From NCBI GenBank assembly GCA_947177315.1, contig CAMWTX010000025.1, positions 1 through 12,991 on the forward strand: a stretch of 12,991 bases of DNA, in the 5' to 3' direction. Positions 1 through 5,905 of this stretch are shown here, in pieces (the stretch's first letter is position 1; the number at the start of each line of letters is the position of its first letter). The translations under genes were made by a program, and so were the position numbers. Origin of the DNA: an uncultured Bacteroidales bacterium (GTDB taxonomy: Bacteria; Bacteroidota; Bacteroidia; Bacteroidales; P3). The notes beneath the pieces are model-generated. The model saw nothing but the letters and a program-made list of their open reading frames with translations, ran no database searches and was not told where the DNA came from.

Positions 1-52
1 TTGTCTACTAGAGTCTTTTTACCTTCTTTTCATCCTACTTTTTGTCTACTAG
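1..52. repeat. 11-bp direct repeat pair at window edge
   Basis: TTGTCTACTAG occurs at 1-11 and again at 42-52, with 30 bases of T-rich sequence between the copies. The inner copy overlaps the stop codon of the minus-strand nuclease-like ORF and supplies two tandem TAG stops on that strand. The repeat may continue beyond the window. It could mark an insertion or rearrangement end, but only two copies are visible. Confidence 0.45.
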
Positions 53-462
53 GCCGTAAGAACCGCTATCGCCCCCTGGGAACAAGCCGAATTGGCGTTA
101 CTGACGATGTTGCTTTTGTTGTGCGGTGACTTGACATCGATATAACCGTATTTGGCGGTGGTCAAGTCGGGATTGGCGTTGTCCTCGATGCCCGGATAAA
201 GTTTCTGCCGTGCCTCAACCGCCTGCGGCATGATTTCGGGGTTGATCCAGCAGTCGGTCTCCCGTGCATACGCCTTGGCCACGGCGAGTATCTGCCAGTA
301 GTCCGGCGCTTGGTCGTCCACCAGCCAATGCTGATACACAGCGAACCCGCTCTCCGTATCGATATGCACGATACGGAACTGCTCCGGCAGGGAAAGGGCG
401 TAGATGGCCTCTTTCTGTGCCGGGGTCAGCTTGGGACGTGTGTACTTGGCGCGGTGGGTCAT
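49..462 (-). CDS. Small protein resembling a phage MuF / CdiA-type C-terminal nuclease domain, probably truncated
   Basis: Read from the ATG at 460-462, the product has 137 residues. A start 63 bases further up would lie upstream of the only candidate promoter (505-512), so I prefer the inner ATG. The N-terminal part is helical and charged, with a KLTPAQKEAIYAL segment. The C-terminal half carries NPDL (97-100), a short strand, then IDVKSP (108-113) and NIVSNANSACSQGAIAV. Spaced acidic residues followed by D109-x-K111 recall the tRNase-like domains on contact-dependent toxins and on the C-termini of phage head-morphogenesis (MuF-type) proteins. This is recognition by motif, not by search. Such domains usually run about 30-40 residues past the strand where this one ends (AVLTA), so it may have lost its last secondary-structure elements. 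No head-morphogenesis partner is visible. It may be an orphan toxin domain, a phage remnant or simply a hypothetical protein. Confidence 0.6.
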   Translation of the reverse strand: MTHRAKYTRPKLTPAQKEAIYALSLPEQFRIVHIDTESGFAVYQHWLVDDQAPDYWQILAVAKAYARETDCWINPEIMPQAVEARQKLYPGIEDNANPDLTTAKYGYIDVKSPHNKSNIVSNANSACSQGAIAVLTA

Positions 463-504
463 CGGAAATGGTTTACTGTGCGGACGGTTCCGTTGTCTGC
501 ACAG

Positions 505-512
505 CAAAGATA
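505..512 (-). promoter_or_regulatory. Bacteroidota -7 element for the nuclease-like ORF
   Basis: On the minus strand the sequence reads TATCTTTG, matching the Bacteroidota -7 consensus TAnnTTTG. It lies about 42 bases upstream of the ATG at 462. No good -33 TTTG is present at the usual 18-21 base spacing, so this is a partial promoter. Its position supports the inner start codon. Confidence 0.4.
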
Positions 513-598
513 AGCCCTTTCCCAACGCGCGTTTCTTAAAAAAATGTTAAAAATGACGGATGATTTCTTAAAATTTTTTCAAGGCCTTTCGCGCCCCC

Positions 599-915
599 GT
601 GCAAGAGCGAAGCGATTTGCACTAACCAACCGCCGGAGGCACCTATTCCGTGCGCCCAAGGCGCACTCAACACCCGCCGGAGGCACCGACCGCAGCGTCG
701 GACGCGCGTTCTGGCGGGCAAAGCCCGGCAGTTATTCCATAGCGTAGGTCCAATGCGCAGGGTGCGGGGCGGCCTTGCGCCAAAGCCAGTATCCACTTGC
801 CGTCCGCTGAGGACCGCCGTCCGCGTAGGACTCGCCTTTCTTTTGGTTACTTTTCTTTGGCGAAGCAAAGAAAAGTAACATAAGGGAACAGGGCGCCAAG
901 CGCCCGTAAAAAAAA
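599..915 (+). repeat. Structured dispersed repeat, copy A (left of abi)
   Basis: This non-coding stretch is mostly inverted repeats. In order: GTGCAA/TTGCAC (599-604 with 617-622); a CGCCGGAGGCACC box at 631-643, repeated at 675-687; GTGCGCC/GGCGCAC with a CAA loop (650-666); CGGGC/GCCCG with an AAA loop, extended by CTG/CAG (711-731); a conserved block at 777-879; then GGGCGC/GCGCCC with a CAA loop (891-905) followed by eight As after GT. The conserved block ends in a perfect 14-bp stem, GTTACTTTTCTTTG pairing with CAAAGAAAAGTAAC, around a 6-base loop (846-879). The 103-base block matches copy B at 2355-2457 with about six mismatches. Open frames across it are repeat-derived. Sequence with this GTTAC...GTAAC hairpin is, from memory, a recurring intergenic element in many bacterial genomes. 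Its function is unknown to me. Confidence 0.8.
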
Positions 916-1119
916 CCGAGCCCCCAGGCTCGCCCACCCCTTCGGCATCCCCCGAAAAAAACATAAGGGGGATAAGGGGGCAAAACCCCATATCAAGTCA
1001 ACAGGGTGTTGATAAGTGAAGATTTTTTGTTGGGAAATTGGAATGCTTGTTGTTTTGAAAATTGTTTTATATTAATATTGTTGGCCATAAACTGAAACGA
1101 TTGGTTCATGGGAAAAAGT
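916..1119. other. Non-coding spacer between repeat A and the abi promoter
   Basis: No gene is seen. The left end holds a small GAGCC/GGCTC hairpin (918-931), two ATAAGGGGG copies near 963-980 and a TCAACA/TGTTGA hairpin (998-1012). From about 1015 the sequence turns strongly AT-rich, unlike the GC-rich repeat, up to the abi promoter. A 12-base TATATTAATATT at 1068-1079 recurs at 2144-2155, but in AT-rich DNA this means little. Confidence 0.4.
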
Positions 1120-1149
1120 TTTGTCAAACGAAAAATTTTCGTACCTTTG
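1120..1149 (+). promoter_or_regulatory. Promoter of the abi transcript
   Basis: A TTTG at 1120-1123 is followed 18 bases later by TACCTTTG at 1142-1149. This matches the Bacteroidota two-part promoter, -33 TTTG and -7 TAnnTTTG. Transcription should start near 1155-1157, giving a leader of about 57 bases before the ATG at 1214. It is the best promoter in the window. Confidence 0.75.
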
Positions 1150-1155
1150 TTCCAA

Positions 1156-1205
1156 CAGATTCCGCCACGCCTCTCCACGATGCGTACCAGGGCGGAACTT
1201 TTTTT
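1156..1205 (+). ncRNA. Candidate ~50-nt leader or small RNA ahead of abi
   Basis: This RNA is inferred from the promoter (1120-1149) and the terminator-like hairpin (1160-1205). It would consist almost entirely of one bulged stem-loop with a U tail. It may be an attenuated leader of the abi mRNA or a stand-alone small RNA. AbiF-type HEPN proteins have been linked to small-RNA partners (general knowledge, from memory), which makes the arrangement suggestive. Ends are approximate, and no sequence match to a known RNA family is claimed. Confidence 0.35.
1160..1205 (+). terminator. Terminator-like hairpin between abi promoter and start codon
   Basis: TTCCGCC (1160-1166) pairs perfectly with GGCGGAA (1191-1197). 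Inside it, ACGC (1167-1170) pairs with GCGT (1182-1185) around an 11-base loop, leaving ACCAG bulged on the 3' side. One C and seven Ts (1199-1205) follow, the classic form of an intrinsic terminator. It ends 8 bases before the abi ATG, so full-length abi mRNA would require read-through. Confidence 0.6.
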
Positions 1206-1213
1206 ATACCCTC

Positions 1214-2107
1214 ATGAAATACACTAAACCCCCGCTTTCCATTGACGAACAGCTTTCCATTCTCCAAGACCGGGGGCTCATCATCGAAGACATTCCTTTT
1301 GCCCGGAATCAGCTTGCCAAGATCGGGTATTTTCGTTTTGTCAACTATCTCTATCCTTTGGAATCCGACAAGGAAAACCACTTTTTCAAACCGCATAGTT
1401 CGTTTGATAAGGCGTTGAACCTCTATTATTTCGACAAAGAACTAAGGTCCTTACTGTTCTCGGCTATCCAAACGGTGGAAATTGCCTTGCGGAGTAAAAT
1501 CACGCATTCGGTCGCCATGAAATACGGCGCGTTCTGGTTTTCGGACATCGCGTTATTCACCAATAAATCGTTGGCAGAAAAGAATCTATCGGTAGTCCGC
1601 TCGGAAGTTGCCCGCTCCAAGGAAGACTTTATACTGAATCACTACAAAAAATACGACACACCGGATTTGCCGCCGGTATGGAAAACGATGGAGGTTCTTT
1701 CCTTCGGAACGATTTCTAAAATTTACCGTACGCTTTCGGACAAGGTTCTAAAAAAAGGGATTGCCCATGAATTCGGTTTGCCACAACATAAATATTTGGA
1801 AAGTTGGATGATGTCTTTGTGTCTCTTGCGAAATTTCGTCGCCCATCATATGCGTGTGTGGAACCGCAATTTTTCGGTGCTGCCACAACTTCCAGAATAT
1901 CTCGATTTTTCTTGGATTGATTCAACAAAAGACATTCCTCCGAAAGTCTATTCCCCGCTGTGCTGTCTGGTATATCTTCAAAACCAGATTCATCCAGACA
2001 ATCTTTTCGTAAAAAACTTTAAGTCTTTGTTGTCAACCTACTCCAACATAGACACTCATGCCATGGGCTTCCCCGACAACTGGCAGGAACAGCCGCTGTG
2101 GAAGTAG
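1214..2107 (+). CDS. Abi_2 family (AbiD/AbiF-like) HEPN abortive-infection protein
   Basis: The product has 297 residues from ATG 1214. An upstream TTG start at 1121 would overlap the promoter and is rejected. The N-terminus MKYTKPPLSIDEQLSILQDRG, followed by an IGYFRFVNYLYPLE segment, is typical of the Abi_2 family (Pfam), whose members act in abortive infection against phage. Two R-x4-H motifs are visible, R93-H98 (RSKITH) and R206-H211 (RNFVAH). The second sits in a helix ending LRNFVAHHMRVWNR, which fits a HEPN RNase active site, so cleavage of RNA on phage infection is the inferred role. The gene stands alone on the plus strand, with its own promoter and a terminator-like leader hairpin. 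GC is visibly lower than in the minus-strand operon, and structured repeats lie on both sides, consistent with acquired defence DNA. Family assignment is strong. Catalytic activity is inferred. Confidence 0.88.
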   Translation: MKYTKPPLSIDEQLSILQDRGLIIEDIPFARNQLAKIGYFRFVNYLYPLESDKENHFFKPHSSFDKALNLYYFDKELRSLLFSAIQTVEIALRSKITHSVAMKYGAFWFSDIALFTNKSLAEKNLSVVRSEVARSKEDFILNHYKKYDTPDLPPVWKTMEVLSFGTISKIYRTLSDKVLKKGIAHEFGLPQHKYLESWMMSLCLLRNFVAHHMRVWNRNFSVLPQLPEYLDFSWIDSTKDIPPKVYSPLCCLVYLQNQIHPDNLFVKNFKSLLSTYSNIDTHAMGFPDNWQEQPLWK

Positions 2108-2233
2108 GTTTTGCAAAGGGTGTTGCCGATATGTTTCCCATGATATATTAATATTATGCAGATGTGTCAAATTATTGATTGTCAATGTACAGTTTTTACA
2201 CATGCGTATAACATTCGCCGAAGGCGCCCACCC
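2108..2233. other. Non-coding AT-rich spacer downstream of abi
   Basis: No gene or clear abi terminator is seen. ATGTGT (2162-2167) can pair with ACACAT (2198-2203) around a 30-base loop, directly after a T5 run, but this is weak. The TATATTAATATT 12-mer lies at 2144-2155. GC-rich repeat B begins just beyond. Confidence 0.35.
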
Positions 2234-2497
2234 GTGCGGCAGCGCAGCGACCGCACCAAACAACCGCCGCAGGCACCGACCGCAGCGTAGGGGCGCGTTC
2301 GTGCGAAGCACGCGCTCCGTCGGGGGCGGCCTGTGGGAAGATGGGGGCGGCCACGCGCCAAAGCCAGAATCCACTTGCCGTCCGCTGAGGACCGCCCGCC
2401 GCGCAGGCGTCGCCTTTCTTTTGGTTACTTTTCTTTGGCGAAGCAAAGAAAAGTAACAACACAAGGGGAAAAGGGGGGCAACGCCCCCCCAAAAAAA
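2234..2497 (+). repeat. Structured dispersed repeat, copy B (right of abi)
   Basis: This is a second copy in the same orientation as copy A. Elements follow the same order: GTGCGG/CCGCAC (2234-2239 with 2251-2256); a CGCCGCAGGCACC box (2265-2277); CGTGC/GCACG with a GAA loop (2300-2312); the 103-base conserved block (2355-2457) ending in the identical 14-bp GTTAC...GTAAC stem (2424-2457); and GGGGGGC/GCCCCCC with an AAC loop (2473-2489) followed by C and seven As. It lacks the extra internal 44-base unit of copy A. On the minus strand it sits directly behind the TonB-receptor stop codon, so its last hairpin can serve as that gene's terminator. Confidence 0.8.
2469..2489 (-). terminator. Terminator after the TonB-dependent receptor gene
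   Basis: On the minus strand, 12 bases after the receptor stop codon, GGGGGGC pairs with GCCCCCC around GTT and is followed by TTTT. The U tail is short, so termination may be partial. The conserved GTTAC hairpin (2424-2457) lies just beyond and may add to it. This hairpin is also the last element of repeat B. Confidence 0.5.
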
Positions 2498-2501
2498 TCC
2501 G

Positions 2502-4595
2502 CTAAAAAAACAATTTCACCCCGCCTTTGACCCAGATGCCGGCCTGGGGAATATTGCCCAAATCGCAGTATTTGAGGTTGAACAGGTTAGATGCCGTTAC
2601 AAAGGCTTCGTAGCGCGGCCTGTTCCAATACAGCCGCAGGTTGCAGAGCAGGTAGGGCCTGTAGCGCGTTTCCCGGGAATTTTCATCGAGGTAGGTGCCG
2701 GCGCGGTCGTTGAGGATAAACTCCCAGGACGCACCCAAAGAAGCATAGATGCCATGCTCGATGGTAAGGCTCAGATGGTTGCGCAGGTAGTCGGTAACAT
2801 ACAGCGAGTGATAGTTTCTGCTGTGCTTGCCCACAAAAAGAAAGGCGTAATCTAGGCCGATGCGCCGCAAATAGGGAATGTTCGGCGTGTAGGAAAAGGA
2901 GAGCTCCGCGCCCGTGGTCTGCAATCGGGTCAGGTTGCGCGCATACCATTTCTCCTGGCCGCTTTGCCGCACCCAGTCGATAATGCGGAAGCCGTAGCGG
3001 TAGAATACCTGCACGCCGGCACGCAACGCGCCATGATGCCAATGCAGCCCGGTTTCCGCCGTAACGGCCTGTTCGGGCCTGAGGGCGGGATTCCCCTGCT
3101 GGGAGGCGGAGGTATAGTAGAGGTCTGTAAATGTGGGCAGACGGTAGGCGTGGTTCACGAAAACAGACCATTCCCAGTGCGGATGCCAACGGTAAGCGGC
3201 CGAAGCCCCGCCGAACAGCGAAGCGCCGAAATCGGGGCTGCCGTTGAGCAACAGCCCGGCGGCCAGTTTCCATTTTCCGTTGGCCGAACGGTAATGGTGC
3301 TGCACAAAGCCGTTGGCCAGCTGCCGCAGTCCGCTTTTAGTGTAGAAAGCGCCTTTCTCGAACGGCACGGGCTTGCCGGGCGAGGCATGGTCGGCCACTT
3401 CCGGCATCAAGATTCCCAGATTGTTGCTCAGGATATGTTCATGGCGGTAATTGAGGCCGAGGGTCGTGGTGCCGCCCCAAGGCCAGGCATAGGCGGCGGT
3501 AAAGCCTACGCCCGCCACGTCGGTGCGGTGGAAATTGGGCCCCGAATACCACTCGGGCGCGGAGACCGGATAGCGGAACAGGTCGTAGCGGTCGTGGTGC
3601 TGCCGCCAATAGGCGCGCCCTTCCACGCGCCAGTTTTTCCATACCTTGCTGTATTGCAGAATCGCCAGAAAAGTCTTGGTTTGGTCGGACTGCTGGCGGT
3701 AGCGCGCCGAATAAAAGCTTTGGGCACCGTAGCGTTTGTCGGCAAAACCGAGGCTCAACTTGAACGTGCCGGCTTTTTCGGGCCGGTTATAGCCCACGCG
3801 CACCAAGGCCTGGGTGATTCTAAAATCGGTGTTTTCGGCATAACCCCGGGAGGCGCTGTGTCCGGCATCGGCGGCCACCGACCAGGCCTTGCGGCTGTAC
3901 TGGGCGTGGCCTTCGGTCTGGTAATAGCCGTACATGCCGCCCGAAGCCGTAAGCTCAAGATAAGTGCCGCCCAAAGGCGTGGGGATAAAGTTCACCGCCC
4001 CCGAAAACGGCGCGATGCCGTAGGTCCATGCGCCGGCGCCCTGCCAGGCTTCGATACGGTCAATCGCCGCCACGGGCAGCGGCAGGTCAAGCGCGTAATG
4101 CCCCGTCTGCGGGTCGGAAAGGTCAATCCCGTCGAGCAATACCGCGCACTGGTCGAAGGTGCCGCCGCGCATCTGCAAATCGGCCTGCACGTTTTCCGAA
4201 CCGCGGCTGCGTATATCCACGCCGGGCAAAATACGTAAAAGGTCTTGGAAATTCTGCACTCCCGCCTGCCGTATATCTTGAGAAGACAGCGCGGAAAGTT
4301 TCTGCACCAGGGGAGGGAGCGGATGCCGCTTCTGTCCCTGCACTTCCACCTGCGCCAGTTGCACGGCATCGAATACCGTATCGGGGTTCTCCTCCTTCGC
4401 TTCGAGGGCGAAGGAAAGGGCCTCCGTTTCCTGCAACAGGCCAGGCTGCGCTTTCAAGTTCAAGATAGTGGAACAGGCCAGAGACAAAACCCCGATGCTG
4501 ACGCAGGCCTTGCGCGATGAGAATATCGCGAACCCGCACCGGCTCCACCGTCTGAAACGGACGGAAAGAATCGGATTTCTTCTGGTCTCTTTCAT
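2502..4595 (-). CDS. TonB-dependent outer-membrane receptor (plug plus beta-barrel)
   Basis: The product has 697 residues from the ATG at 4595. A TTG seven codons upstream is less likely. Residues 1-50 are an unusually long leader: a basic stretch RFRRWSRCGFAIFSSRKA, then a hydrophobic VSIGVLSLACSTILNLKAQ signal-like core. The TonB plug domain covers about 92-205, with LRILPGVDIRSRG, QADLQMRGG and LLDGIDLSDPQTGHYALDLPLP. The remainder alternates aromatic strands and glycine turns as expected of a 22-strand barrel. It ends in an aromatic residue pair (KLFF), as outer-membrane barrels usually do. The size fits BtuB/FepA-like receptors rather than the ~1000-residue SusC type, and no SusD partner or carboxypeptidase-like N-terminal domain is present. 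The role is energised import across the outer membrane. The substrate (cobalamin, a metal chelate or another ligand) cannot be read from the sequence. It is the last gene of the operon, 42 bases after the glycosyltransferase. Confidence 0.92.
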   Translation of the reverse strand: MKETRRNPILSVRFRRWSRCGFAIFSSRKACVSIGVLSLACSTILNLKAQPGLLQETEALSFALEAKEENPDTVFDAVQLAQVEVQGQKRHPLPPLVQKLSALSSQDIRQAGVQNFQDLLRILPGVDIRSRGSENVQADLQMRGGTFDQCAVLLDGIDLSDPQTGHYALDLPLPVAAIDRIEAWQGAGAWTYGIAPFSGAVNFIPTPLGGTYLELTASGGMYGYYQTEGHAQYSRKAWSVAADAGHSASRGYAENTDFRITQALVRVGYNRPEKAGTFKLSLGFADKRYGAQSFYSARYRQQSDQTKTFLAILQYSKVWKNWRVEGRAYWRQHHDRYDLFRYPVSAPEWYSGPNFHRTDVAGVGFTAAYAWPWGGTTTLGLNYRHEHILSNNLGILMPEVADHASPGKPVPFEKGAFYTKSGLRQLANGFVQHHYRSANGKWKLAAGLLLNGSPDFGASLFGGASAAYRWHPHWEWSVFVNHAYRLPTFTDLYYTSASQQGNPALRPEQAVTAETGLHWHHGALRAGVQVFYRYGFRIIDWVRQSGQEKWYARNLTRLQTTGAELSFSYTPNIPYLRRIGLDYAFLFVGKHSRNYHSLYVTDYLRNHLSLTIEHGIYASLGASWEFILNDRAGTYLDENSRETRYRPYLLCNLRLYWNRPRYEAFVTASNLFNLKYCDLGNIPQAGIWVKGGVKLFF

Positions 4596-4637
4596 TGAAA
4601 AACGTTTAAACCACAATATTAATAAAAATTCTTCTTA

Positions 4638-5900
4638 TTAAAAAGCGGAAAGCAAGGGATGACGGCTCCGCCAGCGGCGTTCACACAAAAACAAATATTC
4701 CCGCAACTCTTTCCAATCCTGTAGTTTGAGTTCCGCCAGCGAATGAACGCCGCTGTTTCCGCACAAATCGGCCATATGGCCATCTTCGAATCCTGCCGCC
4801 GCCAGCAAACGGTACAAACGGCACAGGTTCCGCCAGTCTTCCGTATCGTCCTGCCGGTAATTGGCCTTAAGGAACTGCAGGCTGCGCAAGGCATCGAACT
4901 TTTCCTTGCAGGCGCGTATAAACTGCTCCTTCCTGCCGCCGCTGTTTTGCCGCAGGCTCACCCACCAGTCCGCCCCGAAAGCCTCCTGCCAAAAATCCAA
5001 GGCCGGGGAAGGCTCGCCGCTTTCGAACAAGGCAGGCAAGGCCTTGTAGGCAGCTTGCATTTTTTCGAACAGAGCGGGCGGATAAACCGGATAAGATTCC
5101 CAGCGGTTCTCCATGCCCTTGCGCAAGGCCGGGCCCGTGCCGAAAAACACGCGCCCGCTCAGGCGCGAAGAAGGATGGCTTACCGAATCGCTGTGCACCA
5201 TCAACGCGCCCGTTTTGGCCAGTTTCTGCAAGAAATAAAAATCCTCGCCGCTCTTGAAAGGCGAAAGGCCGCCTATCTTCCGGTAGGTCTTCATGCGGCA
5301 AGCCATCGACGAGCCCACCGCCGTAAACGCATAGGGGTGGTCGCTCAAAAGCATGTTGAGCGCATAGGAACGCATATACACCTCGTAGCGGAGAATGGCT
5401 ATCTGTTGAGTTTCGGGCAGGTTTTCTTCCTCGGGCGTGTGGTAATAGGGATTGGCCAGCCCCACCGCCTGCGGATAGGCGTCGAACTGTTTTTGGATAT
5501 TTTCCAGATAATCGTCGGGGTAGCGCGTGTCGGCATCGGCGCAAACCAGAATATCATCGCCATTCACTCCGGTACTCCGCGAGAGAAAATCCATGGCGGT
5601 CTTACGTGCCAGACCTACTCCGAAATGTTTGCCGTCCCAAGCGTTCTGCGGGCTGAAACGGTCTATCGTTTCCAGCTCAAAAGCAAAACGGCATTCCGCC
5701 TTGAGTTGCCCTATCCGCTCGTAAACCTCTTGATTGGTCCGGCAGATAAGGGAATGTTGCCGAATGCCGTCTGAATGATAGGCCCGCGGCTGGTTGATAC
5801 AGACGCAAACCGTTTTGGGAAGCAGGCTTTGCCGGTTCAAGTCGAGAAGCCGGGCCGGTAAGTCCGGCTCGTCCATAGCCGGCAAAGCGATATGGATCAT
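4638..5900 (-). CDS. GT-A fold glycosyltransferase, family 2-like
   Basis: The product has 420 residues and starts with ATG only 5 bases after the protease stop codon, so translational coupling is likely. The N-terminus (MIHIALPAMDEPDLPARLLDL) is a GT-2-like opening strand and helix. GVGLARKTAMDFL (95-106) precedes ILVCADADTRYPDDYL (117-132), whose D122-A-D124 is the metal and nucleotide-sugar binding DxD. SGEDFYFLQKL (217-227) carries the acidic pair expected near the catalytic base. There is no signal peptide or clear membrane segment, so it probably acts in the cytoplasm or at the inner face of the membrane. The C-terminal ~150 residues, rich in tryptophan and charged residues, match nothing I recognise. 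Donor sugar and acceptor are unknown. Placement between a T9SS-exported protease and an outer-membrane receptor suggests surface polysaccharide or glycan work, but that is inference. Confidence 0.82.
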   Translation of the reverse strand: MIHIALPAMDEPDLPARLLDLNRQSLLPKTVCVCINQPRAYHSDGIRQHSLICRTNQEVYERIGQLKAECRFAFELETIDRFSPQNAWDGKHFGVGLARKTAMDFLSRSTGVNGDDILVCADADTRYPDDYLENIQKQFDAYPQAVGLANPYYHTPEEENLPETQQIAILRYEVYMRSYALNMLLSDHPYAFTAVGSSMACRMKTYRKIGGLSPFKSGEDFYFLQKLAKTGALMVHSDSVSHPSSRLSGRVFFGTGPALRKGMENRWESYPVYPPALFEKMQAAYKALPALFESGEPSPALDFWQEAFGADWWVSLRQNSGGRKEQFIRACKEKFDALRSLQFLKANYRQDDTEDWRNLCRLYRLLAAAGFEDGHMADLCGNSGVHSLAELKLQDWKELREYLFLCERRWRSRHPLLSAF

Positions 5901-5905
5901 GTGTT

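Noticed and set aside
1..52. CRISPR-like spacing at the left edge
   Set aside because: The repeat is only 11 bp, two copies are visible and no cas gene is present.
536..991. Minus-strand open frame of 151 codons across repeat A, and a related one at 2033-2464 across repeat B
   Set aside because: Both share a YFSLLRQRKVTKRKA-type peptide only because the repeat block is shared. The rest is arginine- and proline-rich read-through of GC hairpins, and B overlaps the end of abi.
998..1030. Hairpin TCAACA/TGTTGA with a T run downstream as a plus-strand terminator
   Set aside because: No plus-strand gene lies upstream, and the T run starts more than ten bases after the stem.
1121..1213. N-terminal extension of Abi from a TTG at 1121
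   Set aside because: It would start inside the promoter and read through the terminator hairpin. The family N-terminus begins at MKYTKPPLS.
1068..2155. TATATTAATATT present on both sides of abi (1068-1079 and 2144-2155)
   Set aside because: Short and palindromic-like in AT-rich DNA. Not enough to call target-site duplication or att sites.
2964..4238. Long plus-strand open frame of 424 codons opposite the TonB receptor, and similar ones opposite the glycosyltransferase, TPR and serS genes
   Set aside because: Antisense shadows of clear genes in GC-rich DNA. Translations show no family features.
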